The position numbers were made by a program, and so were the translations under genes. 64,000 nucleotides of DNA from JBCCDY01 sp039030555 (GTDB lineage Bacteria > Bacteroidota > Bacteroidia > Cytophagales > Cyclobacteriaceae): positions 186,001 through 250,000 of the forward strand of contig JBCCDY010000002.1 of assembly GCA_039030555.1 (NCBI GenBank), given 5' to 3'. The notes below the pieces were generated by a model, which saw only the letters and a program-made list of their open reading frames with translations, was not told the DNA's origin and made no database searches. Shown here one piece after another: positions 43,568 to 52,642 of this stretch (the stretch's first letter is position 1; every line of letters begins with the position of its first letter).

Positions 43568-45476
43568 GATTCAATACTATTTTTTTTGTAATTATATCTC
43601 CATCTATGCTCAATCGCAAAATATAAAGTCCACTTCTGAAAGTTCCTATATCCATTTGAGCTTGATTTCCTTCTAAAACTTTAATCCCCGAAAGATTGTA
43701 AAGCTCGTAGAAATCGAACTGTCCTTCAATATTGAATATACCTTTTGAAGGGTTAGGGTATACTACTAAATTTTGTTGTTCTATTTTACCAATACTTGTA
43801 ATAACTTCGTCCGTATCAACGAACTTGGGCCTAATCATGATCGATCCGGGCTCAGTTGAAGGATCTAAAGGAATCCAGCTTCCAGAAATATTCTGAAAAA
43901 TAGCATTCCTGGTGTCGGTATTTCTATCATACCCTACGAAAACACGTTCTTCTGAGCTTGATTGTTGATATCCTATAAAAATGGTATCACCGACCGTAAC
44001 ACCTCTTTCCAGCTGTATTGATCTAAATTGGTTCAGTTCCACTGCCAAAAATTGATCAGGTCTTCTTTCTATCTGATCTATATAAATAAGACCAGAATTA
44101 TCATCGTTTAGCTCCGTTCTAATGAAAAAACGAATGGGACCTGGGTCAGCATTTGTTGGAGGAAAATAAACATCGAATTGATTAAGTAAATCTTCCTTTT
44201 CAATAATGTAACGTACGGCAACCTGACCATCTCTTTGTCGAATTCCAAAACCTTGTTCAGCTTCACCATCATCGTAGGCATAAAAATTAGTGAAATTCAC
44301 CAAAGAACTGACAGAACTATTGGCGTTGGTTTCCTCAAAAACAGCGCTGGAATCGAAATCAGAAATGAACGACATCGAGGTTTCAATAACTATGGAATCA
44401 CGATCCGGATTGGCTTGAAAATAATTGAGTAGTTGATCTTCTGTCGCTGTTGCTTCGTTAAAAGTCACGACCTGAAAGGTCTCGGAGAATTCACGAACAG
44501 GATCACCAATAACAATAGTAGAATCGATTGGGTCAGTAAAACTTAAGGAGTCTATAATGAAATCAGTTTCTGTATCTCTTAGAAATGTATTGATGTTAAT
44601 CCCGAAAACACTAATTCCTCCCGCAAAACGATCTTCATTAAGTGTAACAACATCAGCCTCCGGAATAGTATCCAGTGATAGCTCGGCTTCTATAAAATGA
44701 TCAAGTGGAATTGCTGTTAGGGAGCCAAGTATGGATGTAGGGTTGGTTACGAATGCCTCATCTTCAAAAGACCTATCGCCTGGAGACCGACCGGTGTTCA
44801 TTCGGAAATAATCGACTAGCCAAAAGTCAAATATTCCGCTCGGATCACCAAAAGCTTGTAATCTGAATTGAAAGCTTTCATGAAAAAAAATGGAATCGCT
44901 TTGGGCAGTTAATCCAAAATCAATAAAATTGAAAAAGTCAGGATCTTGTTCAGCATCACCTGATATTGTTCCTTGGGTAATCCATTGACCATCTTGATCT
45001 TTAAATTGAATTCTAAGCTCATCATCTTGATCCGGGGTTTCACCTCGTCCTTCAAGTTGCCAGAAAAAGCTTAGAAATATATTTGAACTGACAGTAAATG
45101 AAGAAAGGTCTATAAACTGAGAAGTCAGCACATCAACCACCTGAGCTATATCGCTTGAAAAATTATACGGCTGTCCAGATTGGTCGACGCCGTCCAGAAC
45201 GGCTACATTAATAGAAGGAGGATTTATACCGAGTCCTGAGCTAATACCAACATTATCACTATTTAACCATCTAAGGGTATCGGGCACTTCATCAGCTAAA
45301 GAAAAATCATCGAAAAATGGAAGTGGAAGTATTAGCGTATCTTGAGCTAACCTTTCAGTTCGGGTATTTAAAGAAGTTACCTCAAACTTATCCTTTCTAA
45401 TAGGAACTAACTCTACCTGAGCCAGAGCGTCCAGAGAAAAAACAAACAAGAAGCACAGTGAGAACCCTTTATTCAT
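43560..45476 (-). CDS. T9SS-secreted protein of unknown function
   Basis: 638 residues from the ATG at 45476 (MNKGFSL); an ATG four codons earlier gives a larger overlap with the PASTA gene. A signal peptide ends SLDALAQ. The middle is beta-rich and acidic with jelly-roll-like stretches (PLPFFDDFSLADEVPDTLRW, FQFRLQAFGDPSGIFDFWLV). The C-terminus is a type IX sorting domain (VVYPNPSKGIFNIEG, then YILRLSIDGDIITKKIV). It should be on the cell surface or released. No catalytic motif is recognisable. Confidence 0.9.
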   Translation of the reverse strand: MNKGFSLCFLFVFSLDALAQVELVPIRKDKFEVTSLNTRTERLAQDTLILPLPFFDDFSLADEVPDTLRWLNSDNVGISSGLGINPPSINVAVLDGVDQSGQPYNFSSDIAQVVDVLTSQFIDLSSFTVSSNIFLSFFWQLEGRGETPDQDDELRIQFKDQDGQWITQGTISGDAEQDPDFFNFIDFGLTAQSDSIFFHESFQFRLQAFGDPSGIFDFWLVDYFRMNTGRSPGDRSFEDEAFVTNPTSILGSLTAIPLDHFIEAELSLDTIPEADVVTLNEDRFAGGISVFGININTFLRDTETDFIIDSLSFTDPIDSTIVIGDPVREFSETFQVVTFNEATATEDQLLNYFQANPDRDSIVIETSMSFISDFDSSAVFEETNANSSVSSLVNFTNFYAYDDGEAEQGFGIRQRDGQVAVRYIIEKEDLLNQFDVYFPPTNADPGPIRFFIRTELNDDNSGLIYIDQIERRPDQFLAVELNQFRSIQLERGVTVGDTIFIGYQQSSSEERVFVGYDRNTDTRNAIFQNISGSWIPLDPSTEPGSIMIRPKFVDTDEVITSIGKIEQQNLVVYPNPSKGIFNIEGQFDFYELYNLSGIKVLEGNQAQMDIGTFRSGLYILRLSIDGDIITKKIVLNHD

Positions 45477-46365
45477 AAAATAATGCACCTCCTTCGGCTT
45501 GAGCGATGGAATCTTGTTTTAATTTTTCTTCGTAAGCTTCTCTGGTACCTGAGACCCACAAATCGATGGTTTGGCCTATCCTGATGGTCTGCTCAACCCC
45601 CGGTTTTTGGTCTAGTACTTCTCCGATTTCATACGATCTGACTTCCACGGAAACGCCTGTTGAATCATTGGTTTCAACCAAAATTTCATCATTTTCTTTT
45701 TGAAAGATAACGGCACCTAGGTTAAGGCCTGAGCCAATAATAGTGAATTCGGCTTCATCCAGACTTTTTCCAATAAGGTCAGGAACAGGCAAGCGCTTTT
45801 TGCCAAAGCCATCTGCAGCAATAAGGTCTATTTTAGAGCCTTTAGGTATCAAAATTCCTTTTTCAATGTCTTCACAATCGTAAGATTCATCATTGTATAG
45901 TTGTTCCAATACGGAATTAACGCCCAGGGCTGCTTTGTATTTTATTTCACCCAACCTGAGACCATAACTTTTTAATACGGCTTGGGCATTTTTTATGGAT
46001 CCATCGACCAGGCAAGGCATGCGTACTGTAGGAGGGCTTACTCGATTCAGTGTAATATAAATTTTACGATTCTCTTTGACTTTACTGTAAGCTTTAGGAG
46101 TCTGTTGTAATACTACCTGAGGAGGATGCTCTTCAGAATATCCGGAATCTTCTGTAATGGTATACCGGAGATTTCTTTTCGTAAGGAACTCATCCAATTC
46201 CTCGAACTGAACGCCTTCTAAATTGGGTACCGTTACTATTTCTCCATGATTGGTAAGCCCTGGCAGATAGACATAAAAAAAGAACAAAACCAGGCCAACT
46301 CCAATTGCTATAAAGGCAAGGATTTGAATTAAAAGCCCTTTTATACTCTTTGCATATAATTTCAT
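45469..46365 (-). CDS. Membrane-anchored PASTA-domain protein
   Basis: 298 residues. A short cytoplasmic N-terminus, one membrane helix (about 12-35, IGVGLVLFFFYVYLPG), then three PASTA domains starting at VTVPNLEGVQFEELDEFL, VRMPCLVDGSIKNAQAVL and LPVPDLIGKSLDEAEFTI. There is no kinase or transpeptidase domain. PASTA domains bind peptidoglycan or muropeptides in Gram-positive bacteria; Bacteroidota often carry such a stand-alone protein. The start overlaps the stop of the D-Ala-D-Ala ligase gene, fitting a cell-wall role. Confidence 0.93.
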   Translation of the reverse strand: MKLYAKSIKGLLIQILAFIAIGVGLVLFFFYVYLPGLTNHGEIVTVPNLEGVQFEELDEFLTKRNLRYTITEDSGYSEEHPPQVVLQQTPKAYSKVKENRKIYITLNRVSPPTVRMPCLVDGSIKNAQAVLKSYGLRLGEIKYKAALGVNSVLEQLYNDESYDCEDIEKGILIPKGSKIDLIAADGFGKKRLPVPDLIGKSLDEAEFTIIGSGLNLGAVIFQKENDEILVETNDSTGVSVEVRSYEIGEVLDQKPGVEQTIRIGQTIDLWVSGTREAYEEKLKQDSIAQAEGGALFYE

Positions 46366-47435
46366 ATAGCTTGTTTGTAGTTGGTTTGTAGTCGTTTTTG
46401 CCTTTCAAACCTTTTAAGAGAAAGTTGAATGAGCTCGTCGATCAAGTCAGAATACTTGACTCCCTCATATTCCCATAATTTAGGAAACATACTTATATCT
46501 GTAAAACCGGGTAGGGTGTTGATCTCATTGATATAGATTACTCCTGATTTTGATAAAAAGAGATCAACTCTTCCGTAATCGGCACATTTCAATGCTTTGA
46601 AAGCTCTAATGCATAGGTCTTTAATAGAATCGAAATGCGTTTCAGAAATGGTTGCCGGGATAATAGTTTCTGAAGCCTTAGCATCTAAATATTTGGCTTC
46701 ATATGAATAAAATTCATGATCTCCTTTTAAGATTACTTCGCCAGGAACTGTAGCTTTTACAATCTCATTTCCTTTGACAGCACATTCCATTTCATACCCT
46801 TCAACAAATTCTTCAAAGATGATTTGATTGTCGTATTCAAAAGCATTATCAAGGTAAGTATTGAAATCTTCTTCTGTTTTTATTTTATATACCCCAACAG
46901 AAGATCCTAAATTGGAGGGTTTTAGGATGAAGGGAAGTCCTAAAATTTTTACGATCTCGTCGTATTGAATATGTTCTTTTTCGGAAAGGTCAAAAGCCTT
47001 GTACTTACAAACAGGTATTCCTGAAGCACTCAAAAGCTCTTTGCTGGTTAACTTGCTCATGGAAATCACTGAGCCTTCTACGTTACTTCCAACGACAGGT
47101 ATATCCAATAAATTAAAAAAACCTTGAATGTTACCGTCTTCTCCATCGGTTCCGTGTACGATTGGAAAGACCACATCAAATTCCGGTAGTTTTGCCCCTG
47201 ATTCTGTCTCAAAAACTCCATGCTGACCTAATGTAACGGACAAAGATTGGCCCTTTTCAAAGCCATCACCAATAGACTCTACTTTCTTCCAAACACCTTC
47301 CTTGTCTATTCCAATAAGCTCGACACGGTATTTTTCCTTATCTAGATTCTGATAAATGTTTTTGGCAGAACGAACTGATATCTCATGTTCTACTGATTTT
47401 CCTCCAAAAATTAATGCTACTGTGGTTTTCGACAT
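46362..47435 (-). CDS. ddl: D-alanine--D-alanine ligase
   Basis: 357 residues from the ATG at 47435 (MSKTTVALIFGG); 15 further in-frame upstream codons do not match the family. ATP-grasp hallmarks are GGKSVEHEISV at the N-terminus, HGTDGEDGNIQGF, LPFILKPSNLGSSVGV, EEFVEGYEMECAV, and YINEINTLPGFTDISMFPKL. It joins two D-alanines for peptidoglycan precursors in the cytoplasm. It heads the ddl-PASTA-T9SS-rhodanese run on the minus strand. Confidence 0.97.
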   Translation of the reverse strand: MSKTTVALIFGGKSVEHEISVRSAKNIYQNLDKEKYRVELIGIDKEGVWKKVESIGDGFEKGQSLSVTLGQHGVFETESGAKLPEFDVVFPIVHGTDGEDGNIQGFFNLLDIPVVGSNVEGSVISMSKLTSKELLSASGIPVCKYKAFDLSEKEHIQYDEIVKILGLPFILKPSNLGSSVGVYKIKTEEDFNTYLDNAFEYDNQIIFEEFVEGYEMECAVKGNEIVKATVPGEVILKGDHEFYSYEAKYLDAKASETIIPATISETHFDSIKDLCIRAFKALKCADYGRVDLFLSKSGVIYINEINTLPGFTDISMFPKLWEYEGVKYSDLIDELIQLSLKRFERQKRLQTNYKQAI

Positions 47436-47483
47436 GCTAAAAATCGGTAGGACAAATATAAAGGTAATTCTAATATTCAAGCC

Positions 47484-49646
47484 TCAATCCAGATCAACAA
47501 ATAGCCTGGATGTTTTATCCAGACCTTCACCAATAACCCGAATAAGGTAAAAGCCCGAAACAAACCCGGATAAGTCAATACGATAATTCTGATTTTGGAC
47601 TTCTATTAAACCAGCATCATCTATAGTCTGTCCACTGATGTCATAAAGTATTATTTCTACGTCACTGGCATTTTCACGATTAAAGTAAAGTGTTGTAAAA
47701 TCAGTCGCAGGGTTGGGATAAACTTGAAAATCTGAGCTGAAAATCCCCGGAAGTTCACCATCTTCGGAAAGAATAGCAATCTCATCAAGGTAAATGTTGT
47801 TTCCCCTTCTGTTTATGGCCTCGAATACAATCCGCACATTATCTTCTGTGGCTAATGGGCTTAAATCAAGAGAAAGACTTTCCCAGTCTTCCTCATTTTG
47901 AGGAAACCAGGACTCTTCTAAAAAATCTGATGAAAAAGAGGCACCGCTTAAGGAAGCCAACTGGAATATCTCAAAAGGCTCACATTCCGGCAAACCATAT
48001 ACATTCAATAGATCAGAAAATCCCTGACGGCCTCTATAAGAAAAATCAAAGTTTAATACCGGATTTGTTGTGTTTGAAAGATCAAAAGAAGGACTTATAA
48101 ATCTAATTTGATCACCTGATAATCCATTATTAAATAATTGAACACTTACAGCTTCGAAGCTGCCAACTCTAATGTTAGACCACTCTATGGAACCTCTAGA
48201 GCTTACACTATTCCAACCTTCTTCAACAATAGTGTCATTGTACGTATAAAGTACTGGAGCTTCGTCTTCCCCGAAATCGACAAGAGTGTTTAGAGTTAGA
48301 TTATTATTACTAAGGTTTTGATCTTCACTTTCTAAAATAGTTGCCTGAAATTCTAATTGATAAACGTTTTCAGGAAGTTCTAATGATTGAAATGAAATGA
48401 CAGAAGAAGAACCTGATAGTAGAGTTTGATTTGTGAAAACTAAAGATTCTATTAATTCATCATCTAAAAAGAGCTCGAGTTGATAATTGCTCAGCACGTC
48501 ATCCCCTTGATTTTGAATCTGGATCTGAGGCTCTATAAACCCATCACAGTCAACGAATCCCGGGCTTAAAACATCTGTGATGGCAAGGTCAACAAAATCA
48601 CCAAGCGGAATTAAGGCAGGAGAATTCACAAGCTCCATCCTTCTGGGACTGAATTCCAGAACAGTTTGCATTCTTTCAGTCTGACAAGAGGTAAACAAGT
48701 TCATACAAACATCGTCTGTGAAATCCATATAGTTCTGGATCATATCGATAGACTCGCAGCTGGTTGTCCCGATAGGACAGCCAAAATTACTATTAAATGC
48801 TACTGGCGTATCACCACAAAAATCTGAAGCAGAGCAATTGTTTCCATCTCCCCAAATATGTCTTAAACCTAAAAAATGTCCCATTTCGTGGGTTGTAGTT
48901 CTCCCAAGATTGAAAGTTTCGTCTAGAAAAGGAAAGTTACCCTTTGCAATTGAGCCGAAAAATTGAGGGCTTATTACCATTCCGTCCGTAATAGGGTTAT
49001 CCGGAAAATCACTTCCCAGATCACCTTGAGATAGTCCTTCCAAATCGGATATTGGAAATTGTGCGAATCCGAGTAAGGTTCCAAATAAGGGTGCAACCCA
49101 TACATTAATGTATTCTTCGGCAGGCCATGAAATGATTTCAGCCAGTTCAATAGCATCTGTAGACCTGTAGCTATTTTGAGTTCCGGTAGTTCTGGTAATA
49201 CCGTTTGTAGCGAGACCTTCAGGGGTCCTTTTAGCCAATACAAATTCAATACCCGCATCTGCCGCTACGGGTATAAAAGGATCAGGAGTATTGATGGTGT
49301 CTTGGTTTAACCTCCTGAAATCTTCATTGAGTACGTCGATTTGCGAAACGATTTGTGCGTCTGAAATATTGGTTCCGGTACCAATGGACTCTCCTCGATG
49401 AACGATGTGAACCACGACTGGTAACTTTATAACATCTTCAGAAACTCTGGTTCCATTATCTGACCTTTTCCTTAACCTTTTTTCTTGAATCTTGCTTTGA
49501 ATCCAGTCTTCAAACACCTCTTTGTGTTCGAATTTAATAGAAGGATTACAATCATGAAGTTCTTCAGGTGAAGGGCAGTAACGCTCCTGACCTGAGGATA
49601 AAAAAGGTATACTGATGAAAAAAGAAAGGAAAAAATTCTTAACCAA
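47484..49646 (-). CDS. T9SS-secreted M43 (pappalysin-like) metalloprotease
   Basis: 720 residues with a signal peptide ending FLSSGQ. The zinc site is H253-E-M-G-H257-FLGLR-H263, and the Met-turn is in NYMDFTDDVCMNLF, as in family M43. C-terminal beta domains follow, then a type IX sorting domain (FQVYPNPATDFTTLYF to SRLFVDLD). Expected to be surface-bound or released, degrading proteins outside the cell. It lies alone between the Ddl and Nfu genes. Confidence 0.95.
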   Translation of the reverse strand: MVKNFFLSFFISIPFLSSGQERYCPSPEELHDCNPSIKFEHKEVFEDWIQSKIQEKRLRKRSDNGTRVSEDVIKLPVVVHIVHRGESIGTGTNISDAQIVSQIDVLNEDFRRLNQDTINTPDPFIPVAADAGIEFVLAKRTPEGLATNGITRTTGTQNSYRSTDAIELAEIISWPAEEYINVWVAPLFGTLLGFAQFPISDLEGLSQGDLGSDFPDNPITDGMVISPQFFGSIAKGNFPFLDETFNLGRTTTHEMGHFLGLRHIWGDGNNCSASDFCGDTPVAFNSNFGCPIGTTSCESIDMIQNYMDFTDDVCMNLFTSCQTERMQTVLEFSPRRMELVNSPALIPLGDFVDLAITDVLSPGFVDCDGFIEPQIQIQNQGDDVLSNYQLELFLDDELIESLVFTNQTLLSGSSSVISFQSLELPENVYQLEFQATILESEDQNLSNNNLTLNTLVDFGEDEAPVLYTYNDTIVEEGWNSVSSRGSIEWSNIRVGSFEAVSVQLFNNGLSGDQIRFISPSFDLSNTTNPVLNFDFSYRGRQGFSDLLNVYGLPECEPFEIFQLASLSGASFSSDFLEESWFPQNEEDWESLSLDLSPLATEDNVRIVFEAINRRGNNIYLDEIAILSEDGELPGIFSSDFQVYPNPATDFTTLYFNRENASDVEIILYDISGQTIDDAGLIEVQNQNYRIDLSGFVSGFYLIRVIGEGLDKTSRLFVDLD

Positions 49647-49705
49647 TCGGAAAAACTTTAGAGATATCGATTAGATAAGAAAGAAACGAAAAAGTTTAAG
49701 CTTTA

Positions 49706-49990
49706 TTAAGCAATTGTATTAGGAAGTTGTGCTCTTGGGTCGTTTGGGGCTGTGATGTTAACCGCTTCCACGGCTGTGATTTCAGGGCAATCCCGTTTTA
49801 CAGCTTCTTCGATGCCTGCTTTAAAAGTCATAGAGGACATTGGGCAACTGCCACAAGCTCCCTCAAATTCGATGATCAGTTTTCCTGAATCTGTAATTTC
49901 TAAAATCTTGACATCACCCCCATCAGCCAAAAGATATGGCCTGATCTTTTCAAGAGTAGATTCAACTTTTGATAATAATTCCGTATTCAT
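49706..49990 (-). CDS. nfuA: NifU-like Fe-S scaffold protein (Nfu)
   Basis: 94 residues, a single Nfu domain: IRPYLLADGGDVKILEI and the cluster-binding C46-G-S-C49 in GACGSCPMSSMTF. It holds and passes on 4Fe-4S clusters. It follows the Mrp-type ATPase gene by 12 bases on the same strand, so the two form an Fe-S delivery pair. The N-terminal HesB-like domain of E. coli NfuA is absent, which is usual in Bacteroidota. Confidence 0.92.
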   Translation of the reverse strand: MNTELLSKVESTLEKIRPYLLADGGDVKILEITDSGKLIIEFEGACGSCPMSSMTFKAGIEEAVKRDCPEITAVEAVNITAPNDPRAQLPNTIA

Positions 49991-50002
49991 CTCCTTACAA
50001 AG

Positions 50003-51097
50003 TTAAACTTTTAATTCGACTACTTCTGTTTTCTGTAATTTTGAATTTCTAATGGCTACTTGTCGGGCAAGTTCACTGGAAATATGTTCAAAAGCTTCAG
50101 AAGATAAATCGTTTTTCATAACCGCAGGATAACCACTATCCCCGCTTTCTCGGATTCCTTGAATTAAAGGAACCTCACCGAGAAAAGGAACATCATGATT
50201 TTTCGCTAAGTTCCTTCCACCGTTTTCACCGAAAATAAAATACTTATTATCTGGCAATTCCAAAGGTGTGAAATAAGCCATATTTTCTACAACACCTAAA
50301 ACAGGAACATTAATTTGGGGCTGTTTGAACATCGATAGTCCCTTAACAGCATCGGCTATAGCCACTTTTTGAGGGGTAGTAACCACTACAGCTCCTGTCA
50401 CTGGAACCGTCTGTACCATCGTAAGATGGATATCTGAAGTTCCCGGAGGAAGATCAATTAATAGATAGTCCAGTTCGCCCCACTCGGCATCATTAAAGAA
50501 CTGTCGTAAAGCGGAACTTGCCATAGGCCCCCTCCAGACTACGGCGTTTTCAGGCGGAGCCAGAAACCCGATTGACATTAGTTTTACTCCATATTGTTCA
50601 ATTGGGACAATAAGGTTTTTATCTCCTTTTTTGATGACTGTTGGCTGCTCATTTTCGCAATTGAACATGGTTGGAATAGAAGGTCCAAAAATATCGGCAT
50701 CTATAAGACCTACTTTCGCTCCTGAGCGGGCCAAAGCAACGGCTAAATTGGTAGTTACTGTTGATTTCCCAACACCACCTTTTCCTGATGCTACAGCGAT
50801 GATATTTTTTATATTTTCAAAGCTGGCGTTATTGGTAATGGAAGATGTTACGTTTGAGCTCATGTTAATCTCCAGCTCCACATCTTTTCCAACTTCTTTT
50901 TCAATAGCTTCGATACAGGAATTCTTTATAAGCTCCTTAAGCGGGCAGGCAGGAGTGGTAAGCTCTACCGTGAATTTTACTTTATTTCCTTCTACCTGAA
51001 GGAATTTGATCATATTCAAAGAGATCAGGTCTTTTTTAAGATCCGGATCTTCAACAGTACTTAAGGCTTTAATTATTGATTCCTTACTGATTTCCAT
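50003..51097 (-). CDS. mrp: Mrp/NBP35-family Fe-S carrier ATPase
   Basis: 364 residues. An N-terminal MIP18/DUF59 domain (about 1-85; LSTVEDPDLKKDLISLNM, TTPACPLKEL) is followed by a ParA/MinD-like P-loop domain, deviant Walker A G105-KGGVGKS and LLIDLPPGTSDIHLT. The canonical CxxC of many Mrp proteins is replaced in MAYFTPLELPDNKYFIFGE, as I would expect for Bacteroidota forms. It carries Fe-S clusters to apoproteins in the cytoplasm. Cotranscribed with the Nfu gene. Confidence 0.94.
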   Translation of the reverse strand: MEISKESIIKALSTVEDPDLKKDLISLNMIKFLQVEGNKVKFTVELTTPACPLKELIKNSCIEAIEKEVGKDVELEINMSSNVTSSITNNASFENIKNIIAVASGKGGVGKSTVTTNLAVALARSGAKVGLIDADIFGPSIPTMFNCENEQPTVIKKGDKNLIVPIEQYGVKLMSIGFLAPPENAVVWRGPMASSALRQFFNDAEWGELDYLLIDLPPGTSDIHLTMVQTVPVTGAVVVTTPQKVAIADAVKGLSMFKQPQINVPVLGVVENMAYFTPLELPDNKYFIFGENGGRNLAKNHDVPFLGEVPLIQGIRESGDSGYPAVMKNDLSSEAFEHISSELARQVAIRNSKLQKTEVVELKV

Positions 51098-51178
51098 AGT
51101 TTTTCAACTTCTATTTCCTTCAAACAGTTCGAAAGATGCTGTTTATCATCGAAATCAACAAAGAAAATCAACGCTTGT

Positions 51179-52573
51179 TTATTTTACCAATCTGGACTCA
51201 GGAAATGCTGCATACCATCCAAACCAGAAGGCACGATGATACGGTAACCTTTCCAACTCCCTGCCATCAGAAGCAAGGAGTTTGTCTTCTTCCAGTTTCC
51301 AAGTTGTCCCTAAAAGATCGGTTACTGTAGAATTCTGGTCGTAGTCAGTAAAAGTGATGCCGTTATTTTCATATACACGATTTGCACCTGATTTATCGGT
51401 AAGCACCAAGAGTTCTTGCTCTCCTATTTTGTCAGTGTAAATGGGTCTCTTTTTCAGGAATTTTGTTGAAATCGCTAATTGTTCTCCCGGATAATCGGGC
51501 AGCCTTAAAGCAAGTACTTCCTGTTTGTTTTTAAGTCTATTGTCTTCAAAAGGTGTGTTAAACATGATCTCGTCTGTGGAAAAGTAATCTTTGTAGGCAA
51601 CACCCTCCCCATAATCTCGTTTGTAACCTGTTTCTTCTGCCAGTACAAGTGTTTCAGGATGTCTTCGTTTCCATTCGCCCCAGCTTGTCGTTACTACGCT
51701 TAAATGCTCAAGTTCAATACCTTTTACTACCAATGGGCCTAAAACGGGTTTCCCCCATAGTGTATTCCAGAGCGACTGTGTTTCTTTATCGTACATTAAT
51801 TTATTCGATCGATAGAGAAAACCACTGGTTCCGATCTGATAATTCTTTCCTTCGAATTCAGTTTTGTATAAGATTACAGTTCCACATAAGGTGCAATAAA
51901 CCCCGGCGACCGGGATGCCTCCAACCTCATCAACAAACATCTCATGCCATGCTAGAATTCTTTTTGGGTATGCTCTAAAATCACCGTTTACTTCTATTCC
52001 AAATACAACATTATCATCATCCAGATAAGATGCTTTGGAGGCAATGGTCATTTTTGGTCCTCTAAGCGGAGGAATACCGTCTTGTCCAACGCCTCCCCAT
52101 CTAATTTCATCGAGGCGTATCGTAGCTGATTCCCCTCGATCTGAAAAATAAGTTTCGAATTTTGGATCTATAAACTTGTAGAGCCTTGCTTTAAAAGCAT
52201 CATATTCTTCAATAATGTCTTGATCTTGATTCCAAAGCCATTCATACCATTCATTAAAATCATACCCGAAGTCTTTCCCTGTTTTATCCTGCAATAGTGT
52301 AATGAGCTCAAAAGATAAATTAGGGTCGCGAATCAAATAGGTTACTTCAAGCACCATAGTACTGTATTCTGATTTCCAATTTTCTTTAATGGTTTTTATG
52401 GTTTCGCTGTTTTTCCTTGGGTCCGGTTGAGAAAAAAAACTTAGAAAAAGGGATACTTCATCTTGTATTACCTCATTTTGTTTTTCATCAGAAGTAGTTT
52501 TACCACAAGATGTAAGGGTAAGAAGAATAGAAAGACTTAGAATAGAGATAACTTTATACAGCATGGCGATCAA
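51179..52573 (-). CDS. DUF3179-domain lipoprotein
   Basis: 464 residues with an SPII signal (LTLTSCGKTT). The DUF3179 body shows RWGGVGQDGIPPLRGPKM, VFGIEVNGDFRAYPKRILAWHEM, VAGVYCTLCGTVILY with two cysteines, and LTDKSGANRVYE. The function of this family is not established; the CxxC-like YCTLC may bind metal or act in redox. It is divergent from dnaG. The first codons (MIAMLYK) offer a second start at M4. Confidence 0.93.
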   Translation of the reverse strand: MIAMLYKVISILSLSILLTLTSCGKTTSDEKQNEVIQDEVSLFLSFFSQPDPRKNSETIKTIKENWKSEYSTMVLEVTYLIRDPNLSFELITLLQDKTGKDFGYDFNEWYEWLWNQDQDIIEEYDAFKARLYKFIDPKFETYFSDRGESATIRLDEIRWGGVGQDGIPPLRGPKMTIASKASYLDDDNVVFGIEVNGDFRAYPKRILAWHEMFVDEVGGIPVAGVYCTLCGTVILYKTEFEGKNYQIGTSGFLYRSNKLMYDKETQSLWNTLWGKPVLGPLVVKGIELEHLSVVTTSWGEWKRRHPETLVLAEETGYKRDYGEGVAYKDYFSTDEIMFNTPFEDNRLKNKQEVLALRLPDYPGEQLAISTKFLKKRPIYTDKIGEQELLVLTDKSGANRVYENNGITFTDYDQNSTVTDLLGTTWKLEEDKLLASDGRELERLPYHRAFWFGWYAAFPESRLVK

Positions 52574-52642
52574 TTTTTGTTCTTATTTTTACATCCCAAT
52601 TTTGATACCTTCCTATACTCTTTAGATAGAAAAAGCGGTTTT

